From: an uncultured Fidelibacterota bacterium
GTDB lineage: Bacteria > Fidelibacterota > UBA8477 > JABMPR01
NCBI GenBank assembly: GCA_937888365.1
Contig: CALBFA010000007.1
Span: 1-38,040, forward strand
Direction of reading: 5' to 3'
DNA: 38,040 nucleotides
Positions 27,285 to 35,873 of this stretch are shown one piece after another. A program made the translations under genes and the position numbers. Below the pieces are notes generated by a model, which saw nothing but the letters and a program-made list of their open reading frames with translations, had not been told where the DNA came from and ran no database searches. Position 1 is the stretch's first letter. The number at the start of each line of letters is the position of its first letter.

Positions 27285-28910
27285 TTACATTGATTCGGGG
27301 GCGGTGACTCCTAGAATTGCTAAACCATTTTTAAGCGTTAATTGAGCGGCCTTTAGCAATTGCAATCGTGCATGGGTTAGAGCGATGTCATTGCTGAGAA
27401 CTTTATGGTCTGAATAAAATTTGTGTAATGATCCAGCTAAATCATATAAATAATTTGGCAAATGATGCACTTCTAAGGTTGAAAGGCATTTTTTTACGAC
27501 ATCAGGGAAAAATAATATTTGGTTTAACAATGCAATTGTCGATGGTTCATCAAGAAGAGCATAATCGATATTTTCGTTGGGAAGTAGATCCCGCTGTTTT
27601 GCGCGTCTAAAAATACTAGAAACCCTAGCATGAGCGTATTGGAGATAGAATACAGGATTTTCTTCCGTTTGACGTTTCGCTAAATCTAGATCAAAATTAA
27701 GGTGAGAATTGGCGGAACGCATGATGTAAAAATATCGAACAACATCAATCCCAACTTCATCGATAAGTTCATCAAGCGTAACAAACTCTGCCTTACGTGT
27801 TGACATTTTTACCATCTCACCATTTTTTAACAATGTAACAAATTGATGGATAACAACACTAATGGCGCTGGTTTCTGTCCCCAAGGCATTAAGTGCGGCA
27901 AGGACGTCTGGATACGTGTCCATATGGTCGGCACCAAATATGTCAATGATTAAATCAAACCCCCGTCTAACTTTCTCACGATGATAGGCGATATCGGGGA
28001 GGCGATATGTCGGCTCGCCAGTAGATTTTATAAGCACCCTATCTTGATCAAACCCAAGTTCAGTTGTTTTAAACCAATGGGCCCCATCTTTTTCATAAAC
28101 AAGTTCTTTTAATCTCAATTCATCAATGACAGCATCAATTTTGCCTTCGTCATAAAGCGATTTTTCATTGTAAAAGACATCATGTTGAACATGAATACGC
28201 TGTAATGTTTTTTTAATTAAGTTGAAAATATTCTCTTCTGCATAGCTTTTGAATATTTCAATATCAGAGTCATTATCTAATGTGGGCTTTTCGGAGAGTA
28301 ATCTTTTGGCAATTTCAATAATATAATCACCTTCGTAACCGCCATCAGGTAATGACAATTTGTCACCTTTTAAATTGAGATAACGAACTTTGAGGGATTC
28401 GCCAAGCATTCTCATCTGGCGACCCGCATTATTAAAATAATATTCACGCGTAACGTCATAGTGGCTCCATTCCAGAATATTGGAAATGGTGTCACCTAAT
28501 ATCGTTTGACGTCCGTGACCGACAGTAAGAGGTCCAGTTGGGTTCGCGCTTACAAATTCAACTTGTGCTGTTTTCCCAAGGCCAATATTATTTTTACCAA
28601 AATCAGAACCCAACACCAGAACATTTACTAATTGTTCGTGTAGATTACTTTGAGCTTGGAAAAAATTGATAAATCCAGGGTTTGCTATTTCATATTTGGA
28701 GACGATGGATTTGTCAAAATTAATCCCAGATAATAATTCGTCCGCTATTGTAATCGGCGATTTCTTTAAAGTTCGGGCTAACGTTAAGGCAATATTTGTA
28801 GATGCATCGCCGTTAATGCTATCATTTGGACGACTTAATCTTAATGTTTCAGTAGGCCAGCCTAGAGAATTAAGTCTTTCAGATAAGACTTCAAGAAGAT
28901 AATGATTCAT
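27285..28910 (-). CDS. argS: arginyl-tRNA synthetase
   Basis: The 541-residue class I synthetase charges tRNA-Arg. Its N-terminal additional domain leads into EFVSANPTGPLTVGHGRQ, the HIGH-region motif, here T129-V-G-H132 in place of HVGH. The KMSKS-like motif is KMSTRKAEFVTL. The C-terminal anticodon-binding (DALR) domain includes QYAHARVSSIFRRA and a closing NGLAILGVTAPESM. It follows RsfS after 3 bases, and the intact length shows it is the housekeeping enzyme. The Thr at the first HIGH position is unusual but this position is known to vary in ArgS. Confidence 0.97.
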   Translation of the reverse strand: MNHYLLEVLSERLNSLGWPTETLRLSRPNDSINGDASTNIALTLARTLKKSPITIADELLSGINFDKSIVSKYEIANPGFINFFQAQSNLHEQLVNVLVLGSDFGKNNIGLGKTAQVEFVSANPTGPLTVGHGRQTILGDTISNILEWSHYDVTREYYFNNAGRQMRMLGESLKVRYLNLKGDKLSLPDGGYEGDYIIEIAKRLLSEKPTLDNDSDIEIFKSYAEENIFNLIKKTLQRIHVQHDVFYNEKSLYDEGKIDAVIDELRLKELVYEKDGAHWFKTTELGFDQDRVLIKSTGEPTYRLPDIAYHREKVRRGFDLIIDIFGADHMDTYPDVLAALNALGTETSAISVVIHQFVTLLKNGEMVKMSTRKAEFVTLDELIDEVGIDVVRYFYIMRSANSHLNFDLDLAKRQTEENPVFYLQYAHARVSSIFRRAKQRDLLPNENIDYALLDEPSTIALLNQILFFPDVVKKCLSTLEVHHLPNYLYDLAGSLHKFYSDHKVLSNDIALTHARLQLLKAAQLTLKNGLAILGVTAPESM

Positions 28911-28913
28911 AAC

Positions 28914-29297
28914 TTAATTGGATGAAAAAGGGATTTCTTCATCGAAGAATTCTTTTACTTCGGCATCTGGCCACAGTTTCTCTAAGTCGTAGAATTGGTG
29001 CGCTGCTTTTTGAAAAACATGGACGACGACATTTACAAAATCGAGTAAAATCCACTCTCGCACGTCATAGCCTTCTTTGCTCATAGGTTTTTCATCAGGA
29101 GCTAAACTATCTAGGATATGGTCTGCGATGGCGCGGGTTTGAACGTCTGTTTGTCCCGTACAAATGACAAAAAAATCAGTCAGTGACGTTTGGTTACTCA
29201 CATTAAGTGTTTTCACATCGTCTGACTTCATTTCTAACGCCAACTCGGCTATTCGTTCTGCAAGTAATTTAGAGTCGTTTACATTGTTTAAGGTCAT
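28914..29297 (-). CDS. rsfS: ribosome silencing factor RsfS
   Basis: The start at 29297 (MTLNNVNDSK) is chosen because AAGGA lies about 6 bases ahead; an upstream in-frame ATG at 29336 adds 13 residues with no site. The 127-residue protein has LKSDD-to-VSNQTSLTDFFVICTG and ADHILDSLA, then YDVREWILLDFVNVVVHVFQ and YDLEKLWPDAE, all diagnostic of the RsfS/YbeB/Iojap family. It binds uL14 and blocks subunit joining in stationary phase or starvation. It lies upstream of argS by 3 bases and downstream of the LytR_C gene by 74 bases. Confidence 0.95.
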   Translation of the reverse strand: MTLNNVNDSKLLAERIAELALEMKSDDVKTLNVSNQTSLTDFFVICTGQTDVQTRAIADHILDSLAPDEKPMSKEGYDVREWILLDFVNVVVHVFQKAAHQFYDLEKLWPDAEVKEFFDEEIPFSSN

Positions 29298-29371
29298 AAG
29301 TTTCCTTGGTAACAAATGGAGAAAAAATTCCACCATTTGTTTAAAATTTAGGTGTTTAAATAAGTTTCAAT

Positions 29372-29935
29372 TTAAAAAAATGTTTTAAACGCAGGAATAT
29401 TTTGATAATCTTTACCTAAAATTAAGGTAATGTCCACTCGTCTTGTTTCATCTTTTTGGATTAGGACAGTTGATTCAGACATCCCAAGCTCTTTCGCCAA
29501 TAAATAGGCAGCGGGTGTGTTATCAGAGCGCGCAATAATTTGTGTCGTTTCAAAATTAAAATTAGGGGCATTCCCTGTCAATTGAACATCAAACGTTTTT
29601 TCACGAATAATATTTTTATACTCTGCAGCTATTCCGCTAATCCCGCATCCGTTTAATATCTCGATTTTAATATGAGGATATTTTTTAACGGCGCTCAAGG
29701 TCTCAGGCAACGAAAAATCGGGTTGCTCTGCAACAAGTGCAAGTTCTTGGGAAACAAGCGTATTCGTTGTATGTCTTGTCCAAAATGACCAAATAAAAGA
29801 TAGAACTAAGGCAGAGAGTCCTAGAGTCAGTAAGTTGACAAACCAGTCACTTCCTTCTTCGGGTCTTTTTTTTCGATTTTTTTTGCTAGCGCGACGAGAT
29901 TGTTTGGTGGTTTTGGAATTAAAAAATGCGGCCAT
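29372..29935 (-). CDS. LytR C-terminal-domain membrane protein
   Basis: The 187-residue protein has a Lys/Arg/Ser-rich cytoplasmic start (SRRASKKNRKKRPEEG), one membrane helix (about 32-50, VNLLTLGLSALVLSFIWSFW) and a periplasmic domain with IKIEILNGCGISGIAAEYKNI, then TQIIARSDNTPAAYLLAKELG and TLILGKDYQ, the LytR_C (PF13399) fold. In Firmicutes it is attached to LytR-CpsA-Psr ligases; as a stand-alone protein with one helix it is common in FCB and Chloroflexi genomes. It often lies beside rsfS, as here. Function unknown; an envelope-attachment role is plausible. Confidence 0.82.
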   Translation of the reverse strand: MAAFFNSKTTKQSRRASKKNRKKRPEEGSDWFVNLLTLGLSALVLSFIWSFWTRHTTNTLVSQELALVAEQPDFSLPETLSAVKKYPHIKIEILNGCGISGIAAEYKNIIREKTFDVQLTGNAPNFNFETTQIIARSDNTPAAYLLAKELGMSESTVLIQKDETRRVDITLILGKDYQNIPAFKTFF

Positions 29936-29938
29936 AGT

Positions 29939-30424
29939 CTATCGTAGAAATCCTGGAGAATAAAAATTTGAATAATTGCTGTAATAATTATAAGGATTTT
30001 TCTCAAAGCCAATTGTAATGAAAGAATTTTTAGTTGGTTTGTATGTTACTAAACCCTTGAAAATTAGATTGTCTTTATTGAAGCTTGAGTAGCTGTTGAA
30101 TTCATTTGAAAATGACGAAAAGGGATTGTGAACAAAACCAATTTCACCCGAAAAACTCAGACTAGGATTTGCTTGATAAAAAACCCGACTGCTTAAGATT
30201 CCCATAGAAATCATATTCCCACCTAGAGTAACAGTGGAAAGCGAATATCCATAATTGACATCAAATTTTGAGATATCAATTCCAAAGATGCTACCAGACG
30301 ATTGTGTCCGATTGCCTAATGCACCGATGGCCGTTTTCCATGGAGCTTTTTCCTGAGAAAATAGTCCTGTACACAATAGCAAGCTGGCTAGGATGATGGT
30401 GAAAATCTTTTTTTGGAAACGCAT
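29939..30424 (-). CDS. secreted protein of unknown function, probably beta-rich
   Basis: The 161-residue protein has a signal peptide ending LLLCTGLFSQ and a mature part rich in Ser, Asn, Tyr and Phe with short amphipathic strands (SLSFSGEIGFVHNPF, LIFKGLVTYKPTKNSFITIGFEKNPY). This pattern suggests a small outer-membrane barrel or barrel-like protein, though it is short. It lies 3 bases ahead of the LytR_C gene and 11 after the GlmU-like one, so it is inside the operon. No family recognised. Confidence 0.65.
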   Translation of the reverse strand: MRFQKKIFTIILASLLLCTGLFSQEKAPWKTAIGALGNRTQSSGSIFGIDISKFDVNYGYSLSTVTLGGNMISMGILSSRVFYQANPSLSFSGEIGFVHNPFSSFSNEFNSYSSFNKDNLIFKGLVTYKPTKNSFITIGFEKNPYNYYSNYSNFYSPGFLR

Positions 30425-30435
30425 GTAGAACCTCT

Positions 30436-31179
30436 TTATTTCAGTTTTAATATGCTTTCAACTTCTTTCAAATCGTCAACGGTGTTGACCCCGATAATCT
30501 CATTAAAATTAGGTGCAATTTCAACCCCTACCTTTTTTCCTTCTTGCTGAAAAATAGAGAGCACATCAGGCAAATAAAACTCACCTTGTGCGTTATTGTT
30601 TCCCACTTTTGGTAGAGCAGAAAAAAGGGCTTTTGCATCAAAAATATAGATACCTGAGTTGATTTCTTTAATTGCTCGTTGTGTCAAATCGGTATCTTTT
30701 TCCTCTACGACGCATTGAAATAAATTCCCTTCTGTACGCAACACACGACCGTAACCATGGGGGTTTGGAGCCATTACAGTCAGAACCGTTGCCTTAAAAT
30801 TATTGGACTTATGGGTCTCAATGAGGTGTAATAATGTAGTCTCTGAAAGCAAAGGAACATCCCCCGAAAGGACAATGATATCGCCATTAAAATTACGGAA
30901 AAATTCTGCAGTTTGAAGTACAGCGTGACCCGTTCCGAGTTGTTGTTCTTGAAATGCAAATTCTATTTTTTCTTCTGATAATATCTCGATGACCTTCTCT
31001 TTTTGGTGACCGACAATGACACTGATGATGTCCGCCTTTAAAGCTTTTGCTTGATCGACGACATATTGAATAAGCGCTTTCCCTAAAACGAGATTAGCAA
31101 CTTTTGGAATATCGTCCCGCTTCATCCGTGTGCCTTTTCCAGCAGCTAAAATGACAACTCCAAGTTTACGATTTGGCAT
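30436..31179 (-). CDS. GlmU N-terminal-type UDP-GlcNAc pyrophosphorylase (single domain)
   Basis: The start at 31179 (MPNRKLGVV) is preferred because AAGGAAAT lies 7 bases ahead of it. An upstream ATG at 31194 would put a pentapeptide before the enzyme. The 247-residue protein has LAAGKGTRMKRDDIPKVAN with the GxGTRM-PK nucleotidyl-transfer motif, GTGHAVLQTAEFF, VLSGDVPLLSE, GYGRVLR and EINSGIYIFDA, all from the GlmU uridylyltransferase domain. The usual C-terminal hexapeptide acetyltransferase domain is absent. It would make UDP-GlcNAc or a related sugar nucleotide. Its 5' end overlaps the 3' end of mnmA by 14 bases. Confidence 0.88.
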   Translation of the reverse strand: MPNRKLGVVILAAGKGTRMKRDDIPKVANLVLGKALIQYVVDQAKALKADIISVIVGHQKEKVIEILSEEKIEFAFQEQQLGTGHAVLQTAEFFRNFNGDIIVLSGDVPLLSETTLLHLIETHKSNNFKATVLTVMAPNPHGYGRVLRTEGNLFQCVVEEKDTDLTQRAIKEINSGIYIFDAKALFSALPKVGNNNAQGEFYLPDVLSIFQQEGKKVGVEIAPNFNEIIGVNTVDDLKEVESILKLK

Positions 31180-32353
31180 AGATATTTCCTTCATCTTTTT
31201 TTATTGCAAATTCATCCAAGATGACTGATTTAATATTGCCTCCACCAAGAACATTATCGCCTTGAAAAAATACGGCTGACTGGCCAGGTGTAATGGCGGA
31301 TTGAGGCGAGTCAAAAATGACAAGCAATTCACTATTTTCTCGTTCGAATATTCTAGCCGGTTTCGCATCACTATTATATCGAATCATGACATCTCTTTTT
31401 TGGCCAATCAAATTCGCCAGTGATGTGAACAAATTGATTTTGTGAACGATAAACGATGAGAAAAGCGTTTCTTCCTTGCTCCCCACATAAATATTATTTG
31501 TTTCGACATCAATGCGATTAACAAAAATTCGTTCGCCTGTTGCAATGCCAAGACCCTTGCGTTGACCGATTGTATATTGATGTATTCCCTCATGTTGACC
31601 CATAATTTTACCGCTACCATCAACAAAATTTCCTTTGGGTATATCTTTCACTTCATCAGGATATTTTTCATTTAAAAATCGACGATAATTGTCATCAGGG
31701 ACGAAACAGATTTCTTGGCTTTCTGGTGTGTCAGCCGATTTTAAATTCGATTTGGCGGCCATCTGACGCACTTCTTTTTTGGTCAAAGTCCCAAGTGGGA
31801 AAAGCGTCCGCGAAAGCGCTTCTTGACCAACGCCCCATAGAGCATAAGATTGATCTTTACTCGAATCTTTACCTTTCGAAATCATCCATTGACCCGATTC
31901 TGAATCTCGAACTTTGTTGGCATAATGCCCTGTTGCAATATAATCAAAACCAAGTTCATCGACTTTATCCAGCAAGGATTCCCACTTAATTTTTGTGTTG
32001 CAAACGATGCAGGGGTTTGGCGTTCGGCCGTGTTTATACTCATCAACAAAATTTGTGATGACGGTATCGCGAAATTTTTCGCTAAAATCTAGGGTGTAGT
32101 GGGGAATACCAAGTTGGGCGCAGACATCTTTTGCATTATAGATATCATCAAGAGAACAGCATCGACTCTCTTCTACGATATTTCCACCTGTGTCCACATA
32201 TCCCCAAAGTTTCATTGTGATACCCATTACTTTGTAGCCTTGATTTACCAAAAGTGCCGCCGCGACAGAGCTATCAACACCACCACTCATGGCAATAATG
32301 ACGGAGCCTTTTTCAATATTTACTGATGTGATATTTGATTCTATTTCAGTCAT
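31166..32353 (-). CDS. mnmA: tRNA-specific 2-thiouridylase
   Basis: The 395-residue enzyme thiolates U34 of tRNA-Lys, -Glu and -Gln. It has the PP-loop SGGVDSSVAA (23-32), catalytic Cys118 in the CIVCN motif (with Cys115 preceding), and the second active-site Cys216 in ICFVPDD. The RCCSLDD motif at 64-70 is characteristic of one MnmA branch. The C-terminal half carries the tRNA-binding beta-barrel region with GQRKGLGIATGERIFV and TPGQSAVFFQGDNVLGGG. It follows the cysteine desulfurase gene by 9 bases, a natural sulfur-donor pairing. Confidence 0.96.
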   Translation of the reverse strand: MTEIESNITSVNIEKGSVIIAMSGGVDSSVAAALLVNQGYKVMGITMKLWGYVDTGGNIVEESRCCSLDDIYNAKDVCAQLGIPHYTLDFSEKFRDTVITNFVDEYKHGRTPNPCIVCNTKIKWESLLDKVDELGFDYIATGHYANKVRDSESGQWMISKGKDSSKDQSYALWGVGQEALSRTLFPLGTLTKKEVRQMAAKSNLKSADTPESQEICFVPDDNYRRFLNEKYPDEVKDIPKGNFVDGSGKIMGQHEGIHQYTIGQRKGLGIATGERIFVNRIDVETNNIYVGSKEETLFSSFIVHKINLFTSLANLIGQKRDVMIRYNSDAKPARIFERENSELLVIFDSPQSAITPGQSAVFFQGDNVLGGGNIKSVILDEFAIKKDEGNIYAKS

Positions 32354-32362
32354 AATTCAGGG

Positions 32363-33484
32363 TTAGTCTATAATATTTTGAAGGGCTTTTGCAAAGCTAT
32401 TTATTTCATCAATTGTCGAAAATCTGCCCCATGACATCCTGATAGAAGATTGAGCTTCTTCGTCAGATTTTCCTAATGCTTTCAAGACATGAGAGGGTTT
32501 TTGTGCACCTGAAGAACATGCGGCCCCGTTTGAAACAGCGAATCCCAGCATATCTAAACGCATAAATAGGGATTCACCATCAATGTTTTTAATCGTAAAA
32601 TTAAGGATGTGATTACTTCTATTTTCAAGGTTTGTATTGATGCAAATTTTGGGATTATTCTTTAACAATCCCAGAGCGTGAATGAATAATCTTTCACTAT
32701 GTTCCTTATCCTCTAATCTATGTGATTCCAACTCGGTTAGGGCAATTTGAAAACCATGAATCCCGAGCAAATTCTCTGTTCCGCCTCGTAAATTCCAGTT
32801 TTGATGTCCACCAAAAATCAAAGGTTTTAGAGGGACTCTGGTTTTTACGATAAGTGCACCAATTCCTGAGGGGCCATAAATTTTATGGGAGGAAATACTC
32901 AACATATCAATATTTAAATGATCGAATTGAAAATCTTCATAACCAAGCGCTTGAACCGCATCACAGTGAAAAATTATGTTTTTATCGCTACATAACTGGG
33001 CAATTTCATGGATTGGATTGTTATTGCCAATCTCATTATTAGTCCACATTATGCTGACTAAGGCCGTATTCTTTTGGATGGCTTTCGCTACGGAATCGGG
33101 TGTAATACAGCCACTCGACTGAGGCGAAAGGTATGTGACTTCATGTCCAAGAGATTCGAGGTACTCAAAAGCCGATAAAACAGAAGCGTGCTCTATTTTA
33201 GACGTAATAAAATGCTGTGTTTTATCATGTGATTGAGATTGAGCAAATCCTAAAATTGCAAGATTATTTGCCTCTGTCCCTCCACTTGTAAAAATAATTT
33301 CCTTCTCTTTAGAATGAATTATGCTCGCAAGTTGGCTTCGTGCTTTTGATAAAATATGATGCGCTGCTTGTCCTGCCTGATGGACACTTGAAGCGTTCGC
33401 TGGCCCGGAATTTAAAAAAAGATAAATACCTTCTTTAACAAGTGGCGTAATAGGAGTTGTCGCAGCATAATCAAGGTAAATCAT
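32363..33484 (-). CDS. cysteine desulfurase (NifS/IscS family)
   Basis: The 373-residue PLP enzyme releases sulfur from cysteine as a persulfide. The PLP-binding lysine is Lys201 in SSHKIYGPSG, with His99 (KIEHASV) and Asp175 (FHCDAVQ) near the ring, and the persulfide-forming Cys323 lies in GAACSSG. The GGTEANNLAILGF helix and RGGTENLLGI loop are standard. It is full length and encoded directly upstream of mnmA, so it most likely feeds tRNA thiolation and perhaps Fe-S assembly. No IscU scaffold is adjacent. Confidence 0.95.
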   Translation of the reverse strand: MIYLDYAATTPITPLVKEGIYLFLNSGPANASSVHQAGQAAHHILSKARSQLASIIHSKEKEIIFTSGGTEANNLAILGFAQSQSHDKTQHFITSKIEHASVLSAFEYLESLGHEVTYLSPQSSGCITPDSVAKAIQKNTALVSIMWTNNEIGNNNPIHEIAQLCSDKNIIFHCDAVQALGYEDFQFDHLNIDMLSISSHKIYGPSGIGALIVKTRVPLKPLIFGGHQNWNLRGGTENLLGIHGFQIALTELESHRLEDKEHSERLFIHALGLLKNNPKICINTNLENRSNHILNFTIKNIDGESLFMRLDMLGFAVSNGAACSSGAQKPSHVLKALGKSDEEAQSSIRMSWGRFSTIDEINSFAKALQNIID

Positions 33485-33538
33485 TTATATGTAATACTTA
33501 TAATTATAATTAAAACCCGATTTTCTTTTATAAAAAAG

Positions 33539-34336
33539 CTAGTCGTTGCGAATGGATGCGTTGATGATAGTCGAAATTAAATTTTTATAAAAGGGAGGTT
33601 TATTTCTTTCTAAAGTTGCGATTGTTTCATTAATATCATAATCAAAGCGAACTTGCTCCCAATCGATAGTCCCATCACCGATTGTTAGAAAGCCAAGTGC
33701 GCCTTTTTGATTTTCATCAAAGGGCATACCTGTTGATCCAGGGCAGGCTATTTTTAGGTTTCCATATTCTTCATAACGTGGAAGGTGCGTATGTCCGTGA
33801 ACAAGCGCAAAATTTTTATACCCCGGGTGTTTATTTTGAGCGTGATTTCTCCACTGGTGAGCTTCTTCAAGTGTCGGAGGAATATCGTCTCGCGTAAACC
33901 AGGCATGCGTAAATTCAACAAAACAATTATTTAATTTCTCAATATGTGAAATCTTCATTTCTCGTATGAATTCTTCGCCTTCATCACCGATTTGTTCAAA
34001 AGTCCATTTTTGATTTGCGACGATATCCATACAAACAGGGTCATCTGGATCCATCCCTTCAACGGTTGGACGATCATAATCCCATATTTTTTCAATAAGA
34101 TATCGATCATGATTTCCCCGTACAAAAACGGCATTTGGAATTTGTTTTAGTCTTGTAAGTGTACTTTTAGGGTCACCACCAATTGAAAAAGAGTCTCCAT
34201 TAACAACAATACTTTTAACATTCTCTCTTTTATCGATGAGCTCTAATGCCCTTTCAAGAGCTGGGATGTTTGCGTGAACATCTGTTATAAAAGCGAGTGT
34301 TGTTATTTGTGGCTTGGAATCTTGCAGCATTGGCAT
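33539..34336 (-). CDS. calcineurin-like metallophosphoesterase
   Basis: The 265-residue phosphoesterase has the metal-ligand motifs in order: DVHAN (Asp19, His21), NGDSFSIGGDP, RGNHDRYL and VHGHTHLP near the C-terminus. This is the calcineurin-like fold of YfcE or nucleotide/phosphoprotein phosphodiesterases, with Mn or Fe as likely cofactors. Length and order are typical. It lies 54 bases upstream of the desulfurase gene on the same strand and may head the long operon. Substrate cannot be told from the sequence. Confidence 0.92.
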   Translation of the reverse strand: MPMLQDSKPQITTLAFITDVHANIPALERALELIDKRENVKSIVVNGDSFSIGGDPKSTLTRLKQIPNAVFVRGNHDRYLIEKIWDYDRPTVEGMDPDDPVCMDIVANQKWTFEQIGDEGEEFIREMKISHIEKLNNCFVEFTHAWFTRDDIPPTLEEAHQWRNHAQNKHPGYKNFALVHGHTHLPRYEEYGNLKIACPGSTGMPFDENQKGALGFLTIGDGTIDWEQVRFDYDINETIATLERNKPPFYKNLISTIINASIRND

Positions 34337-34585
34337 TCTTTTTTTGTGTGGGGCAAGATTAACATTTTCTCATGCGAAATGCTAATATTAAATGTCTAAA
34401 AATATTACATATTTATGTGGATTCCTGAAATATAATATCGACAATATATTAAGTACTTCATCAAAAAATCGTTTTGGGAACAGCTCAAAAAACTTGGAAA
34501 CATATGAGTCGCCGAATACATTCGCATCCGCATGAATATGATAAAACGTACACATTTAGCAATTATAATTAAAGGAGAATCTTAA
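34337..34585. other. divergent promoter region
   Basis: These 249 A+T-rich bases lie between the phosphoesterase gene (minus) and the TPR lipoprotein gene (plus). TATGAT at 34537-34542 is a plausible -10 for the TPR gene but has no good -35. AAAGGAG at 34571-34577 is a strong ribosome-binding site for it. No repeats or stable stem-loops were noticed. Confidence 0.45.
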
Positions 34586-35632
34586 ATGTTAAAACGTATC
34601 CTAATTGGCCTCACAGTGATAGTCGCTGTTATTGGTTTTACGGCCTGTGATAGTCAAGAAGTCACGTCAGCAAAAGTCTATATCCAACAAAGTAATTTAG
34701 AAAAGGCTGAAGAATTACTCTTGGTTGCATTTGAAAAAGAACCTATGAATTCTAACATCGGTTTTTTACTCGGAACAGAAATTTACAGTAAAAAAGAAGA
34801 CTGGAAAAATATGTCAAAATATTTTCAAGCTTCATTGGCCATTGATAGCAAGTTCAAAGATAAAATTGATCAGTTTAATAACAAATATTGGGTTGATAAT
34901 TTTAATGCCGGCGCAAAATATTACAATGCTCTCATTAACGATGAGGCAGAAAACCCAGAAAAGGTGACAGAAACGGCCATTGAAGCCTTCAATAATGCAA
35001 TTATGCTTGTACCTGAAAAAGCTGAAGCATACTCTGTATTGGCCCAAGTATATATTTTTTCGGATAAGATAGCTGAAGCAACAGAGGCCATGCAAACAGC
35101 CGTCGAGTTGAACCCTAAAGACATTACATCACTGGTTAATCTGGGGAATATACTTTACCAAGATAACAAGTATGAAGATGCAATTGGTTTCCTCAAAAGG
35201 GCTTTAGACGTTGATCCTCAAAACCTTCTTGCAATCAAACAAATAGCATTCATTTATGACAAAATGGGTCAAAAAGCAGAAGCGACTCAAGCCTATAAAG
35301 ATGCGATTGTTGCGGATCCAGAAAACGCTGATTTACACTATAATTTAGGCGTTCTATATCATCAACAAAAAGATTACAAAAATGCTGCTGTTGAATTTGA
35401 ATTAGTTATAAAATTTAACCCTGAATCAATAGATGCCATGTATAACGCGGGATTATCTTACTCAGCTTTAGAAGATTTTAAAAATGCAGAAAAACTGCTA
35501 AAACTTGCATTTGAAAAAGACCCAGAGAGTATAGATGTTGTTAAGCAATTAAAACTCATTTATTACAACCTATACGGTTTTAATGACAAACGTTTTACAG
35601 AGATGGATAAATTAGCCAAAAAGCTTAAATAG
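34586..35632 (+). CDS. TPR-repeat lipoprotein
   Basis: The 348-residue protein has a lipoprotein signal (MLKRILIGLTVIVAV, lipobox GFTAC with Cys21) and then consecutive tetratricopeptide repeats: EEPMNSNIG-type units near the start, then AEAYSVLAQVYIF, ALVNLGNILYQDNKYEDAI, AIKQIAFIYDKMGQKAEA, LHYNLGVLYHQQKDY and AMYNAGLSYSALEDF. Such lipoproteins act as protein-protein scaffolds in the envelope. It is preceded by AAAGGAG and followed by a clear terminator, so it is monocistronic. Specific partners unknown. Confidence 0.9.
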   Translation: MLKRILIGLTVIVAVIGFTACDSQEVTSAKVYIQQSNLEKAEELLLVAFEKEPMNSNIGFLLGTEIYSKKEDWKNMSKYFQASLAIDSKFKDKIDQFNNKYWVDNFNAGAKYYNALINDEAENPEKVTETAIEAFNNAIMLVPEKAEAYSVLAQVYIFSDKIAEATEAMQTAVELNPKDITSLVNLGNILYQDNKYEDAIGFLKRALDVDPQNLLAIKQIAFIYDKMGQKAEATQAYKDAIVADPENADLHYNLGVLYHQQKDYKNAAVEFELVIKFNPESIDAMYNAGLSYSALEDFKNAEKLLKLAFEKDPESIDVVKQLKLIYYNLYGFNDKRFTEMDKLAKKLK

Positions 35633-35644
35633 TTATAAATTCTC

Positions 35645-35678
35645 AAAAAAAAGGTCATTTTCGAATGACCTTTTTTTT
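35645..35678 (+). terminator. rho-independent terminator
   Basis: A perfect 15-bp stem (35645-35659 with 35664-35678, GGTCATT/AATGACC core) with a TTCG tetraloop and a run of eight T follows the TPR gene by 12 bases. Confidence 0.95.
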
Positions 35679-35873
35679 GATTTAAATTTAGACAATCCAA
35701 ATGTATAAATTGAAAAAACATTATTTAAGTGTATTTTAAAAATATTGATTCGAATTCTGATAATTTAGCAATCAATACATTTTAAGGAAATATCGCTATT
35801 GCGAGAATTATGTTTAAAAAACATCAAAAGAATTACAAACATCTCTGTAAAAAAGATTAAGGACTGATTCCCT

